Source: Maritalea mobilis (GTDB lineage Bacteria > Pseudomonadota > Alphaproteobacteria > Rhodobacterales > Rhodobacteraceae). From it: a stretch of DNA of 64,000 nt. The notes under the pieces were generated by a model. It worked only from the letters and a program-made list of their open reading frames with translations. It made no database searches and was not told where the DNA came from. Position numbers and translations under genes: made by a program. Each line of letters opens with the position of its first letter. Within the stretch, counting starts at the first letter, position 1. Below are positions 17,385-26,420 of this stretch, piece after piece. The DNA is taken from assembly GCF_019800885.1 (NCBI RefSeq), contig NZ_JAHVKE010000001.1, positions 1,178,001 through 1,242,000 of the forward strand, in the 5' to 3' direction.

Positions 17385-18173
17385 TCACTCCGGCTTGGCT
17401 TGTGACACCGCATATAGAGAGACTGCCGCCGCATTCGAGACATTGAGCGACCCAAATCGGCCAGACGCAGGGATCCGGGCCAGCAGATCGCACAAATCAC
17501 GGGTCCGCTCACGCAGCCCCGGCCCCTCTGCCCCCATCACGAGCGCGACGGGTCGGTCTGCGTGATCGGCAAGTGCCTCTCCGATCTCGACCGTTCCGTC
17601 CCCGTCGAGGCCGATCAGCGAGAACCCCATCTCGCGCAAGCGCTCCATCGTGTTGCCGAGATTTGCCACGCGCAGATAGGGCTGGCGTTCCAAAGCACCC
17701 GATGCCGTCTTGGCCAACGCGCCCGTTTCCGGCGCGGAGTGCCTGGCCGGCGCAATGACAGCGCGCGCCCCGAACACCTCGGCCGAGCGCAGGATGGCGC
17801 CCACGTTGTGCGGGTCGCTCACGCGATCCAGCAGGACAAGGCACGCCCTCCCTTCGCCGCGCAAGACGATGTCATCGAAGCTGCCCCAATCGAGGGGCTT
17901 GACCTCAAGCGCGGCGCCCTGATGCACAGAGCCCGGATCAAGCGGCACCGGGAACTTGCGCGGATCCGCAATCTCCGGGGCCAGCCCGGCGACGGCGATG
18001 GCGTCGGCCAACTTGGCCTCGGCATTCTTCGTGACGACGAGGCGCAGTTTCTCGCGGCGGGGGTTGTTCAATGCGTCCCGCACCGCGTGCAGACCGAAGA
18101 GCCAAACGGTTTCCGCCGCGGCAGCCCGTTTGCCCCGCTCTTTCTCGATCACCCAAGTGGGTTTCCTGGCCAT
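17385..18173 (-). CDS. rlmB: 23S rRNA 2'-O-ribose methyltransferase (TrmH/SpoU family)
   Basis: AdoMet-dependent 2'-O-methylation of rRNA, by family most like RlmB acting on a guanosine of 23S rRNA. The 262-residue protein has an N-terminal substrate-binding domain (VWLFGLHAVRDAL). The SPOUT knot motifs follow in order: LLDRVSDPHNVGAILRSAEVFGA, VALVMGAEGPGL, and SLNVSNAAAVSLY. The start at 18173 leaves off a 20-residue extension that lacks family similarity. It leads a two-gene transcript with the zinc-ribbon gene and diverges from tRNA-Tyr. Confidence 0.92.
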   Translation of the reverse strand: MARKPTWVIEKERGKRAAAAETVWLFGLHAVRDALNNPRREKLRLVVTKNAEAKLADAIAVAGLAPEIADPRKFPVPLDPGSVHQGAALEVKPLDWGSFDDIVLRGEGRACLVLLDRVSDPHNVGAILRSAEVFGARAVIAPARHSAPETGALAKTASGALERQPYLRVANLGNTMERLREMGFSLIGLDGDGTVEIGEALADHADRPVALVMGAEGPGLRERTRDLCDLLARIPASGRFGSLNVSNAAAVSLYAVSQAKPE

Positions 18174-18264
18174 GCTTTCACCGTTTGTCTCTCTATTCGG
18201 GTAGGGGTTACGGCTCCTTCTTTGAAATGCCAAGCCCGGCGCAGCAGTTATGACAGATTCCCCG

Positions 18265-18290
18265 TTGACGCCCCCGCGGTGCGCTATTAT
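18265..18290 (+). promoter_or_regulatory. Possible promoter of tRNA-Tyr
   Basis: TTGACG at 18265-18270 and TATTAT at 18285-18290 lie 16 bases upstream of the tRNA. The 14-base spacer is shorter than usual, so the exact -10 may be shifted by a few bases. Confidence 0.4.
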
Positions 18291-18305
18291 TCACCCCCTC
18301 GCGTC

Positions 18306-18389
18306 GGGCGACGTGCTGCAAGGTGCGGCAGCGGACTGTAACTCCGCCGGGGAGACCCATGCCTGGTTCGATTCCAGGGTCGCCCACCA
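18306..18389 (+). tRNA. tRNA-Tyr (anticodon GUA), unusual D arm
   Basis: An 84-base class II tRNA with encoded CCA. The acceptor stem is GGGCGAC/GTCGCCC, and the anticodon stem is GCGGA/TCCGC around loop CTGTAAC with GTA at 18338-18340. A long variable arm (about 14 bases) and the T arm CCTGG-TTCGATT-CCAGG follow. The D arm is odd: position 8 is G rather than T, and the D stem CTGC/GCAG has a short 8-base loop and abuts the anticodon stem. All other pairing is perfect, so it is probably functional. Confidence 0.88.
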
Positions 18390-18674
18390 TTCCCCCTCCC
18401 ACAGATTGAACAGAAATTCGTTGTTCTGCCGCGGATCGAGTAGGCTCAGAGCCGGTTAATTCGGCTGCCACACCAGATGTCGCCTGCACGTCGGGCTGAA
18501 AAACCCGGCCCAAACTGCCCAAGAATGTGGCAAAAATGAAACTACGGCGACACCCTGCTTGTATTCAGCATCTGCCGTTGACGACCCGTCGCATATAGTG
18601 GGACTTGTCAATGACTGCCGACGGCGCTGTGAGAATCTGAAAGCAGCCGCTGCTATGACACTGGGGGAATTGTG

Positions 18675-19343
18675 GTGACCTATACACCCGACGCGTCAGG
18701 CTTTCGTACGAAAGCGCGGCCTTCCCGCGTTGAAGTGCTGCGTAGTCAGGGCTACCTGATCGCCAAGCGAGGGTTCGACCTCGTCTTTTCGACCATTGTC
18801 TTGCTGCCGGCGATGCTGGTGGTTGCGGCGCTCCTGCTTGTTCTCAACCCGATCTACAATCCCGGACCCTTGTTCTTCCGCCAGATTCGCATGGGCCGCG
18901 GATGCAAGCCGTTCTGGACCTTCAAGTTCCGGACGATGCGGGTGGCCAAGAACTCGGCGAAGCAGTGCCGTCCGATCGATGCCCCCCTCGAAAAGGATCG
19001 CATTACGGCGATCGGAAGTTTCCTGCGCCGCTCTCGCTTCGATGAGTTGCCGCAGATCTTGAACGTGTATCGCGGCGACATGAGCCTGATCGGGCCGCGC
19101 CCGGATTACTACATTCACGCCCATCGCTTCATGAGAACGATCCCCGACTACCGCGACAGACACGTCGTACGTCCCGGCATCAGCGGTCTGGCGCAGATTG
19201 AACTGGGATATGCCGAAGGGTACGCGGCCACACGACTGAAGACGGCGGCTGATATCGAATATATCCGCAAGGCAAGCTTCAAGCTCGACACCTGGATCCT
19301 GTGGCAAACGATCCGCACCGTCGTCGGCATGCACGGAGAATGA
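18675..19343 (+). CDS. Exopolysaccharide-initiating sugar transferase
   Basis: Transfers a sugar-1-phosphate from a nucleotide sugar to undecaprenyl phosphate, starting an exopolysaccharide repeat unit. The 222-residue bacterial sugar transferase (PF02397) has one N-terminal membrane hairpin (FDLVFSTIVLLPAMLVVAALLLVL). It is followed by the family motifs PLFFRQIRMGRG, FWTFKFRTM, LRRSRFDELPQILNV, MSLIGPRPD and RPGISGLAQI. It is the short form without the four-helix extension of WbaP. Two adjacent GTG codons (18672, 18675) can start it; GGGGGA at 18663-18668 favours the second. The nearby yjb and glycosyltransferase genes support the pathway. Confidence 0.88.
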   Translation: MTYTPDASGFRTKARPSRVEVLRSQGYLIAKRGFDLVFSTIVLLPAMLVVAALLLVLNPIYNPGPLFFRQIRMGRGCKPFWTFKFRTMRVAKNSAKQCRPIDAPLEKDRITAIGSFLRRSRFDELPQILNVYRGDMSLIGPRPDYYIHAHRFMRTIPDYRDRHVVRPGISGLAQIELGYAEGYAATRLKTAADIEYIRKASFKLDTWILWQTIRTVVGMHGE

Positions 19344-19421
19344 TCGTAGTGATGGCAGCCCGTTTCCGACGCTGCTAGCATACGAAAAATCCTACAATGC
19401 CCGGGGACAAGAAGAGCAGCC

Positions 19422-20468
19422 ATGCCCGGCGATACCACGTCAAAACCCGCATCGGAGTCGCCACAGGGCGGCAAATCCGGGATAGACCGCCCCTTCAACG
19501 TCGTGATCGTTGGACAGAGCGGTCGGCTGCAATATGAAGCAGCTCTGTTTTGCGTCTCGTTTCGAGCGACCAACCCCAACTTTGCCGGCCGTCTGTTTGT
19601 TGCGGAACCCGTTCCGAATGCCGCTTGGTCACGCAATCCGCGCATGAATGACGACGCTGTTCGGCAACTCCTAAGTGACCTGGACGTCGAAATTCTTCCC
19701 TTCGAAGCAAACCACTTCGGAGAGGCCTATCCCTACGGCAACAAGATCGAGCTTTTGTCCGCCTTGCCGGCCAACGAGCCCTTCGTGTTCTTCGACAGTG
19801 ACACGTTGATCCTTGGCGATCTGGCGACGGTGCCCTTCGATTTCGACAGGCCTGGCGCCAGCAAGCGCGTGGAAGGCACCTGGCCGAAACTGGAGCTTTA
19901 CGGTCCTGGCTATACGCAGATCTGGAAATCGCTCTACGACAAATTCGGCCTGGATTTCGAAAGCTCACTGGACCTGGGCCAGCCCGACGAATACTGGCGC
20001 CGCTACCTTTACTTCAACGCCGGCTTCTTCTTTTTCCGCTGCCCGCAGGAATTCGGGGAACCGTTCCTCGAATACAGCCTCGCCATCCGCGACGATCCCC
20101 CGCCGGAATTGGTGTGCCAAACACTTGATCCGTGGTTGGACCAAGTGGCGCTTCCCCTCGTGATCCATTCTTTCGGCGGCGGGCGCGAGACACTCCCCGC
20201 TGGCCTGCTCGATGGTGAGATCAGTTGCCACTACCGTGTCCTGCCGTTGCTCTACGCGCGCGAGGATCAAAGGGTCATCGACGTGCTCGAAAAGGTCACC
20301 GCGCCGAACAAGGTCAAGAAAGTCCTAAAGGCCTACGAGCCCTTCAAGCGCATGATTTATCAAGGCAAAGGCGCCAAGGCGCGGGCGCTGTTCGATCAAG
20401 GCGACCTGCCACGCCGGGAACAACAAATCCGAAATACCTTGAAGCGAGAAAACCTCTGGCTTCGATGA
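19422..20468 (+). CDS. Putative GT-A-type glycosyltransferase of unknown specificity
   Basis: A 348-residue soluble protein. After a low-complexity N-terminus it begins a Rossmann-like strand (FNVVIVGQSGRLQYEAALF). It carries PFVFFDSDTLILGDL near residue 125, an Asp-x-Asp metal and nucleotide-sugar motif typical of GT-A enzymes that count sugars in family 8-like folds. The middle is aromatic-rich (YFNAGFFFFRCP). No membrane segment is present. It follows the sugar transferase by about 80 bp, so it may act on exopolysaccharide, but it could modify another acceptor. A strong terminator shared with clpX follows. Confidence 0.65.
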   Translation: MPGDTTSKPASESPQGGKSGIDRPFNVVIVGQSGRLQYEAALFCVSFRATNPNFAGRLFVAEPVPNAAWSRNPRMNDDAVRQLLSDLDVEILPFEANHFGEAYPYGNKIELLSALPANEPFVFFDSDTLILGDLATVPFDFDRPGASKRVEGTWPKLELYGPGYTQIWKSLYDKFGLDFESSLDLGQPDEYWRRYLYFNAGFFFFRCPQEFGEPFLEYSLAIRDDPPPELVCQTLDPWLDQVALPLVIHSFGGGRETLPAGLLDGEISCHYRVLPLLYAREDQRVIDVLEKVTAPNKVKKVLKAYEPFKRMIYQGKGAKARALFDQGDLPRREQQIRNTLKRENLWLR

Positions 20469-20490
20469 AACGCGCCTGATCGCAAGCAGA

Positions 20491-20526
20491 AAGGCCCGCC
20501 GCGTATCAGCGACGGGCCTTCGTTTT
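20491..20526. terminator. Terminator between the glycosyltransferase and clpX
   Basis: AAGGCCCG (20491-20498) pairs with CGGGCCTT (20513-20520), with CGC/GCG stacked inside, followed by C, G and six T. It serves the plus-strand gene, and the stem could also stop the convergent clpX transcript. Confidence 0.82.
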
Positions 20527-20542
20527 TTCGTCAAGCCGAGTG

Positions 20543-21808
20543 TTAGCCCGCCGTCGCCGACTCGTCCTTCTTGCGTTCGGCGTAGATCATCAGCGGCTGC
20601 GCGTCCGAGGTCACGGCCTCTTCGTTCACGACCACTTCTTCGACGCCTTCGGCACCCGGCAGATCGAACATGGTATCCAGCAGGATATCCTCCATGATCG
20701 ACCGAAGGCCCCGCGCCCCGGTCTTGCGTTCGATCGCGCGCTTGGCAATCGCGACCAGGGCATCATCGGTGAATTTCAGCTTCACGTCCTCGAGCTCGAA
20801 CAGACGCTGGTACTGCTTGACCAAGGCGTTTTTCGGCTCGGTCAGGATCTGCACCAGCGCATCGGCATCGAGATCCGTCAAGGTGGCGATCACGGGCAAA
20901 CGGCCCACGAATTCCGGGATCAGGCCAAACTTGAGCAGGTCTTCGGGCTCAAGCTCGGTAAAGACCTCGCCGATGCCGCGGCTGTCATTGTCCTTCACGT
21001 CCGCACCGAAGCCGATGGCCGACCCTTTTCCGCGCTGCGCGATGATCTTTTCCAGACCGGCAAAGGCGCCGCCACAGATGAACAGGATATTCGTCGTGTC
21101 GACCTGCAGGAACTCCTGCTGCGGATGCTTGCGCCCGCCCTGTGGCGGGACGGAGGCGACAGTCCCCTCCATGATCTTCAGAAGCGCCTGCTGCACCCCC
21201 TCGCCCGACACGTCGCGGGTGATCGAGGGATTATCCGACTTGCGGGTGATCTTGTCGACCTCGTCGATATAGACGATGCCGCGCTGCGCACGGTCGACAT
21301 TGTACTCGCTCGCCTGCAGCAGCTTGAGGATGATATTTTCCACATCCTCCCCTACGTAACCCGCTTCGGTCAGCGTGGTGGCGTCGGCCATGGTGAACGG
21401 CACGTCGAGAATGCGCGCGAGTGTCTGCGCCAAGAGCGTCTTGCCGCAGCCGGTCGGGCCGATCAGCAGGATATTCGATTTGCTCAGTTCAATATCCGAT
21501 TTGCCGGCATGGTTGAGACGCTTGTAGTGGTTGTGCACGGCCACAGACAGCACGCGCTTCGCGTGCGCCTGGCCGATGACATAATCGTCCAGCACGTCAC
21601 AGATTTCCACCGGGCTGGGCACGCCATCGGTGGCCTTGAGGCCGCTGGTTTTCGTCTCTTCGCGGATGATGTCCATGCACAATTCGACGCATTCGTCGCA
21701 GATGAACACCGTGGGTCCGGCGATGAGTTTGCGCACCTCGTGCTGGCTCTTGCCGCAGAACGAGCAGTAGAGCGTATTCTTCGAGTCGCTGCCGGATGAA
21801 CTTGCCAT
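20543..21808 (-). CDS. clpX: ATP-dependent Clp protease ATP-binding subunit ClpX
   Basis: AAA+ unfoldase that feeds tagged substrates to ClpP; in alphaproteobacteria it is central to cell-cycle proteolysis. The 421-residue protein has the N-terminal zinc-binding domain ([10 protein letters not shown] ... CDECVELC), Walker A GPTGCGKT, Walker [11 protein letters not shown], and an arginine-finger region. The pore loop GYVGED contains the substrate-gripping Tyr. The C-terminal small domain includes the IGF-type segment for ClpP docking (AIGFGADVK). A GGGAGA ribosome site precedes the start. It lies 163 bp downstream of clpP on the same strand. Confidence 0.97.
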   Translation of the reverse strand: MASSSGSDSKNTLYCSFCGKSQHEVRKLIAGPTVFICDECVELCMDIIREETKTSGLKATDGVPSPVEICDVLDDYVIGQAHAKRVLSVAVHNHYKRLNHAGKSDIELSKSNILLIGPTGCGKTLLAQTLARILDVPFTMADATTLTEAGYVGEDVENIILKLLQASEYNVDRAQRGIVYIDEVDKITRKSDNPSITRDVSGEGVQQALLKIMEGTVASVPPQGGRKHPQQEFLQVDTTNILFICGGAFAGLEKIIAQRGKGSAIGFGADVKDNDSRGIGEVFTELEPEDLLKFGLIPEFVGRLPVIATLTDLDADALVQILTEPKNALVKQYQRLFELEDVKLKFTDDALVAIAKRAIERKTGARGLRSIMEDILLDTMFDLPGAEGVEEVVVNEEAVTSDAQPLMIYAERKKDESATAG

Positions 21809-21856
21809 GTCGTCTCCCTCGACGGGTCGTCGCGGGGCGGGTGCCCCAATTTCGCC

Positions 21857-21901
21857 GGCGCCGGGCCGAACTTTGAAAAAGACTAAATCAGCCCCGGCGC
21901 C
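21857..21901. repeat. Spaced inverted repeat between clpP and clpX
   Basis: GGCGCCGGG at 21857-21865 and CCCGGCGCC at 21893-21901 are exact complements separated by 27 bases. In RNA this would make a 9-bp stem with a large AT-rich loop, about 50 bases before the clpX start. It could be an attenuator or mRNA stabiliser between the two genes. Confidence 0.4.
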
Positions 21902-21971
21902 TTCACAATCTCAAATTCCCGAGGCCAGAAACCGTGTCATTTCCGCCTCGGAACGGTCAACACGACCGTGA

Positions 21972-22595
21972 TCAACCCTCTGCGCCAGCGCGGCTTTCCA
22001 CGATCTCGTCGATCAGGCCCCAATCCTTGGCCTGTTCGGGATCCATGAAATTGTCGCGTTCCAGCGCATCCACCACGGTCTCCATGTCTTGGCCCGTGTG
22101 TTTAACGTAGATCTGGTTAAGACGGTCTTTCAGCTTCTGCGTTTCCTGGGCATGGATCATGATATCCGTCGCCTGCCCCTGGTAGCCGCCCGAGGGCTGG
22201 TGCACCATGATCCGGCTGTTGGGAAGAGAGAACCGCATCCCCTTCTCGCCAGCCGTCAGCAAGAGAGAGCCCATCGACGCCGCCTGACCGATCACCAGGG
22301 TCGACACCTTGGGCTTGATGTACTGCATCGTGTCGTAGATCGACAGGCCGCTGGTCACGACCCCACCGGGCGAGTTGATATACATCGAAATTTCTTTCGA
22401 CGGGTTCTCGGCCTCGAGGTGCAAGAGCTGCGCCACGATCAGGCTCGACATGCCGTCATGCACCGGGCCGGACACGAAGATGATCCGCTCTTTCAGCAGT
22501 CGCGAGAAAATGTCGTAGGCCCGTTCCCCGCGACTGGTCTGCTCGACCACCATGGGAACGAGGGTGTTCATGTAAAACTCGTGGGGATCTTTCAT
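21972..22595 (-). CDS. clpP: ATP-dependent Clp protease proteolytic subunit
   Basis: Tetradecameric serine protease that degrades proteins unfolded by ClpX or ClpA. The 207-residue chain has the catalytic Ser in GQAASMGS, His in [11 protein letters not shown], and the Asp in the [11 protein letters not shown] region. INSPGG forms the oxyanion area. The start at 22595 gives [16 protein letters not shown], the typical N-terminus with a short propeptide; the open frame upstream adds 12 residues without support. It is transcribed toward clpX. Confidence 0.97.
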   Translation of the reverse strand: MKDPHEFYMNTLVPMVVEQTSRGERAYDIFSRLLKERIIFVSGPVHDGMSSLIVAQLLHLEAENPSKEISMYINSPGGVVTSGLSIYDTMQYIKPKVSTLVIGQAASMGSLLLTAGEKGMRFSLPNSRIMVHQPSGGYQGQATDIMIHAQETQKLKDRLNQIYVKHTGQDMETVVDALERDNFMDPEQAKDWGLIDEIVESRAGAEG

Positions 22596-22714
22596 GCCGC
22601 CTGCCTCACTGATGCGCGTCGCTTTGACCAAGAGTCTTAGGGGGGCTTGTGGGGGGCTGCAAGGGCGCGCGACGCCTCATGGTCAGCGGCCGGTTACGCA
22701 CTAAGTCCGCCCGG

Positions 22715-23938
22715 ATGACAAAGGAAGCAGCTTTCACCCCGACCCGACACGCCGCGCTGGAACGGCTCAGCGCATTCTTGCCTCACGCCGGCAAGGATTA
22801 CGCCGCGAAACGCAACTTCGATCTGCCCGAACAGGGGCATCCGCATGTTTCGGGCCTGTCGCCCTATTTGCGCCATCGCCTGCTCACGGAAGAAGAGGTT
22901 GTCGAAGCGGTTCTGGGCCGCTTTTCAATGTCTTCGGCCGAGAAGTTCATTCAAGAGGTTCTGTGGCGCAGCTACTGGAAGGGGTGGTTGGAACTGCGGC
23001 CATCGGTCTGGTCCGAATATCGCAACAGTTTGGATGCTGCGCTGTCGCGCCTGTCGCAGGACCCCAAGTTCGCCGAGCAGGTCGCAAAGGCCGAACAGGG
23101 TGAAACCGGCATCGACGTCTTTGATGGCTGGATGCACGAGTTGCGCGACACGGGCTATCTTCACAATCACGCGCGCATGTGGGCGGCCTCAATCTGGATT
23201 TTCACTCTGCGCCTGCCGTGGGAGCTTGGGGCCGACCATTTCCTGCGCCATCTTCTGGATGGCGACCCCGCATCCAATACGCTCGGATGGCGTTGGGTCG
23301 CCGGCCTGCAGACCCGCGGAAAGAACTATGTCGCGCGGGCGTCGAACATCGAGAAGTTCACGGATCGCCCGATCGGAAACGGGCTCGACCGCTTGGCGCG
23401 GGATCCTGGCCCGCTGGACGGGCCCCCTCCCCCAAGCCGCCGCGAACCGCCAGCGGGCGGAACACCGAGGCCGGGCGCAGTGACGGGCGTCTTGCTGACC
23501 GAAGAGGACCTGTCGCCGCGCGTCCTGCTCTCGGCGTTGCGTGAGCCGCCTGTCGCCCATGCCATCTTGAATTCCACGCATCAGAGATCCCCGCGCGGTG
23601 TCAGCGCGCCCGTTGCGCATTTCGCTGCTGGTGCCTTCGCGGACGCCCGCACGCGGTGGCAGGACAAGATGGGCGCACCGGGACCAGACGCGACCGACCC
23701 GGTCGTCATTGCCGATTGGGCGCAGGCGCTCGGGCTTGACCAGATCGTGACCGCCTATGCGCCAACCGGCCCGGCGGCGCGGGCCCTTTCACACTTGGAC
23801 AGGATGCTGGCAGAGCGGGGAATTGCCCTGGTTCAGGTCTTGCGTGACTGGGACAACGCGGCGTGGCCCCACGCAACCCATGGGTTTTTCCGCTTCAAGG
23901 AGCGGATTCCAGACATCATCGGCCATTTGCAAAGGTGA
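22715..23938 (+). CDS. Photolyase-like FAD-binding protein with permuted domain order
   Basis: A 407-residue member of the cryptochrome/photolyase FAD-binding superfamily. The FAD domain comes first, about residues 20-245: SPYLRHRLLTEEEVV, EEVLWRSYWKGWLE-type segments, then GYLHNHARMWAASIW and LLDGDPASNTLGWRWVAG. Normal photolyases place an alpha/beta antenna domain before this. Here a segment of about 150 residues follows instead (WAQALGLDQIVTAYAPTGPAARAL ... FFRFKERIPDII), reading like part of an alpha/beta antenna domain. DNA repair or a light-sensing role is possible; neither is shown by sequence alone. The start at 22715 is chosen for the family N-terminus. It diverges from clpP. Confidence 0.75.
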   Translation: MTKEAAFTPTRHAALERLSAFLPHAGKDYAAKRNFDLPEQGHPHVSGLSPYLRHRLLTEEEVVEAVLGRFSMSSAEKFIQEVLWRSYWKGWLELRPSVWSEYRNSLDAALSRLSQDPKFAEQVAKAEQGETGIDVFDGWMHELRDTGYLHNHARMWAASIWIFTLRLPWELGADHFLRHLLDGDPASNTLGWRWVAGLQTRGKNYVARASNIEKFTDRPIGNGLDRLARDPGPLDGPPPPSRREPPAGGTPRPGAVTGVLLTEEDLSPRVLLSALREPPVAHAILNSTHQRSPRGVSAPVAHFAAGAFADARTRWQDKMGAPGPDATDPVVIADWAQALGLDQIVTAYAPTGPAARALSHLDRMLAERGIALVQVLRDWDNAAWPHATHGFFRFKERIPDIIGHLQR

Positions 23939-24082
23939 TCTGCGAGCAAGTTTCAAAAATACAAGCTTTACGTCACTTCAATGCTAATTTGGCGCCAGAA
24001 ACAGCCAAGAGAAGTTCGATTTTGTAAGGCGACTGCCAGAAGAGATCGCTCCAAACCCTCGAAATCTCGTCCGGTTCTTGGC

Positions 24083-24880
24083 CTAATCCCGGGCCGGTGG
24101 CTGGAACTGCGCCAAATCACGCATCAAGGCGACGAACCCTTCGACCTGGGACGCCAAATCCGCCTCGCCCAGCTCCGCGGTCGCGCGGCTGGCATCCCCG
24201 ACCGTGCCCTTGGGGTTCAAATCATGGGATAACCAGCCGATGTTCGCCTCTGCCATGTGATAACCCAACCGGGCCGAGCCCTGCCGCAGGGCAGTTTGCG
24301 CGCTCGCAAAATCCTCGGCCAGGTCCATCCGAACCAGTTCCGGATACAACGCCAGCATCATCGAGGTCTCGGACAAACCGCCATGAATATCCACCATCGG
24401 ACCGTCCGGATAGGAATAGACACGCTCTCCGGCCAGACGGGTCCAGGCCGTCGTCACGACGGACATGCCATGCGTTTGACGCAACTCGCGCGCGACGATC
24501 TCCATCGGGGGCACGTTCCCGCCATGGCTGGTGATGATGACCATCTTGCGCAACCCGGCCCGCGCGACGCTTTCGCCGATTTGCAGCCACGTCTTGACCG
24601 CTTGTTCCCAATCGACCGTCAGCGTCCCGGGAAAGGCGATATGCTCATTCGACTTGCAGATCTGCTGAACCGGAAGAAAGGTGACCGGCAAATCGTCCGG
24701 CACGGCCTTGGCGCAGCGCGCGACCATGCCTTCGGCGATCAGCGAATCCACGCCAACGGGCAAATGCGGCCCGTGCTGTTCGATGGCCGCGATCGGAAGC
24801 ACCGCGATCCAATCGCTCGTATCGGCCTCGGTGAAATCGAGAGTCGTCATCTCGCGCCAATGGCGTTTGGGAAGGCTCAT
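24083..24880 (-). CDS. Creatininase-family amidohydrolase
   Basis: A 265-residue metal-dependent hydrolase of the creatininase superfamily (PF02633), which includes creatinine amidohydrolase and related cyclic-amide or formamide hydrolases. Visible metal-ligand motifs: PIAAIEQHGPHLPVGVD (Glu, His, Asp) near residue 30 and IITSHGGNVPPM (His) near 115. The late DIHGGLSETSMMLAL carries a further His and Glu. GGAGG stands six to seven bases before the start. It is monocistronic on the minus strand with no pathway partner beside it, so the substrate is unknown. Confidence 0.85.
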   Translation of the reverse strand: MSLPKRHWREMTTLDFTEADTSDWIAVLPIAAIEQHGPHLPVGVDSLIAEGMVARCAKAVPDDLPVTFLPVQQICKSNEHIAFPGTLTVDWEQAVKTWLQIGESVARAGLRKMVIITSHGGNVPPMEIVARELRQTHGMSVVTTAWTRLAGERVYSYPDGPMVDIHGGLSETSMMLALYPELVRMDLAEDFASAQTALRQGSARLGYHMAEANIGWLSHDLNPKGTVGDASRATAELGEADLASQVEGFVALMRDLAQFQPPARD

Positions 24881-24990
24881 CGCATCCTCCTGTCTTGCGG
24901 TGCGATCCGCAGATGATCCTGCCCACCGTCACTTGGCCAGAGCTTGCGCGGCTTGACCGCGACACGCCCGCGACGTTGCCGCATTTTCAT

Positions 24991-25410
24991 TCAGCCCTGC
25001 CCGAGCGGCGGGCGATATCGAAAGACGCCGGTCGCCCGTGACAGCACCGCGCCCGTTTCATCCCGCAACTCGGCCTCCGCGAAATAGGTGGATCGACCAC
25101 CGCCGACGCGCCGGCCCTCTGCGATCAATCGACGGCCCTTGGGCTGACCGACATAGTTCACCGTCATCGACAGGGTCATCGCATTCTGTTTGCGGCCTAG
25201 GTCGCCGGTGAAACACCCGGCATAGCCCATCGCCGTGTCGAGAAGCGTGGCGTGGATTCCACCGTGGGGGATGCCCTGCCGGTTCATGATATGCGGGGCC
25301 AGGTCCATTTCGACCCGCGCCCAATCCTTGGTCCAACCCGTCACCTCGTAGCCGAGATGCTGCTGGATGGCATAGGGATCTTCGCGGAGAACCGGGTTCA
25401 GGTCCGTCAT
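24991..25410 (-). CDS. PaaI-type hotdog acyl-CoA thioesterase
   Basis: A 139-residue hotdog-fold thioesterase. The family signature NRQGIPHGGIHATLLDTAMGYA (long helix with the catalytic Asp and the HGG turn) is in the middle. It is followed by strand segments LSMTVNYVGQPKGRRLIAEG and the C-terminal ATGVFRY. It hydrolyses an acyl-CoA, and the preferred chain is not readable. Its start overlaps the stop of the upstream kinase-like gene by four bases (ATGA), placing it third in a coupled operon with that gene and an acyl-CoA dehydrogenase. Confidence 0.88.
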   Translation of the reverse strand: MTDLNPVLREDPYAIQQHLGYEVTGWTKDWARVEMDLAPHIMNRQGIPHGGIHATLLDTAMGYAGCFTGDLGRKQNAMTLSMTVNYVGQPKGRRLIAEGRRVGGGRSTYFAEAELRDETGAVLSRATGVFRYRPPLGQG

Positions 25411-26420
25411 CCCAAGGCCTCCAATCCGCCCGTGGCATAGCCGGGGACGAGGGCGCCAAGCTCCAAGGCGCGCTCGGGGTTCGAGGCATTCCCGTCCAGC
25501 GCCCGCTTTTTGACGCCTTGCAGGATCGCCGCCATGCGGAAGAAACAGAACGCCACGTAGAACCCGAAATTCTCGATCCGCGCCAACCCCATGTTTTCGC
25601 AGTAGAGCGCCACGACCTCGTCATCGCTCGGCAGGCCCTCGGCCGCGCGGTCAACGCCCTCCAACCCCCGGCCTTGCGATCCGGGCGGCATCTGCCATTG
25701 CATGATCACGGCGGCCAGATCCGCGAACGGATGGCCGATGGTCGACAATTCCCAATCCAGAACCGCCACGATATCAGGGGTTTCCGCCGCAAAGAGAAGG
25801 TTGTCGAGCCGGTAGTCGCCATGCACCAGCGTCACGCGCCCGTCATCCTCGGGGCAGGCGCGGTCCAGTCTGGCCATCAAGGCGTCCATCGCCTCGATCG
25901 TCCCGGTTTCCGTCGCGCGATACTGCTTGGTCCAACGGTCGATCTGTCGCCGGTAGTAATTGCCGCGCGGCCCGTAGTCGGACAGGCCAGCGGCGTCCAG
26001 ATCCATACTGTGGATGGCCGCAAGAACGCGCACCATCTCCGTGAAATAGGGTGAGCGGTCTTCCTTGCGGAGTTCCGGTAGCCGCGGGTCGTCAAAATTG
26101 CGGCCTTGCACGTGTTCCATCAGGTAAAAGGCCGAGCCGATGACGGTTTCATCCTCGCAAAGCGCATGCATCTTCGCGACCGGCACGTCACTATCGGCCA
26201 GCGCGCGCTGAACGCGGTATTCCCGGTCCACCGCATGCGCCGATTTCAGCAACTGCCCGGGCGGTTTGCGGCGCAGCACGTAGCTGAAGCGCACGCCCCG
26301 CAACAGGTAGGTGGGGTTCGACTGGCCACCTGCGAATTTCTCGGCAGATACGGGCGGGTCCAGACCCTCCGCATGGCGCGCCATCCATGCGCCGATCGCT
26401 TCGAGGTCAAGATCACTCAT
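25407..26420 (-). CDS. APH-fold kinase of the ACAD10/LvaA type
   Basis: A 337-residue protein-kinase-like phosphotransferase. Visible: the nucleotide-binding N lobe ([22 protein letters not shown]), the catalytic loop [13 protein letters not shown] (His-Gly-Asp ... Asn), and the metal-binding [18 protein letters not shown]. In mammalian ACAD10/ACAD11 this fold is fused to an acyl-CoA dehydrogenase and phosphorylates 4-hydroxyacyl-CoA. Pseudomonas LvaA is a stand-alone version. Here the dehydrogenase is the adjacent upstream gene, overlapping by four bases. The 4-hydroxyacyl-CoA role is therefore a family-based inference; antibiotic resistance is unlikely. Confidence 0.85.
   Translation of the reverse strand: MSDLDLEAIGAWMARHAEGLDPPVSAEKFAGGQSNPTYLLRGVRFSYVLRRKPPGQLLKSAHAVDREYRVQRALADSDVPVAKMHALCEDETVIGSAFYLMEHVQGRNFDDPRLPELRKEDRSPYFTEMVRVLAAIHSMDLDAAGLSDYGPRGNYYRRQIDRWTKQYRATETGTIEAMDALMARLDRACPEDDGRVTLVHGDYRLDNLLFAAETPDIVAVLDWELSTIGHPFADLAAVIMQWQMPPGSQGRGLEGVDRAAEGLPSDDEVVALYCENMGLARIENFGFYVAFCFFRMAAILQGVKKRALDGNASNPERALELGALVPGYATGGLEALG

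Noticed and set aside
18578-18605. TTGACG and TATAGT as a promoter for the sugar transferase.
   Set aside because: Only 10 bases separate them, too few for a sigma-70 promoter, and they are about 70 bases from the start with nothing else supporting them.
25407-26420. Aminoglycoside resistance kinase.
   Set aside because: The APH fold is shared with ACAD10/LvaA kinases, and it is coupled to acyl-CoA genes.
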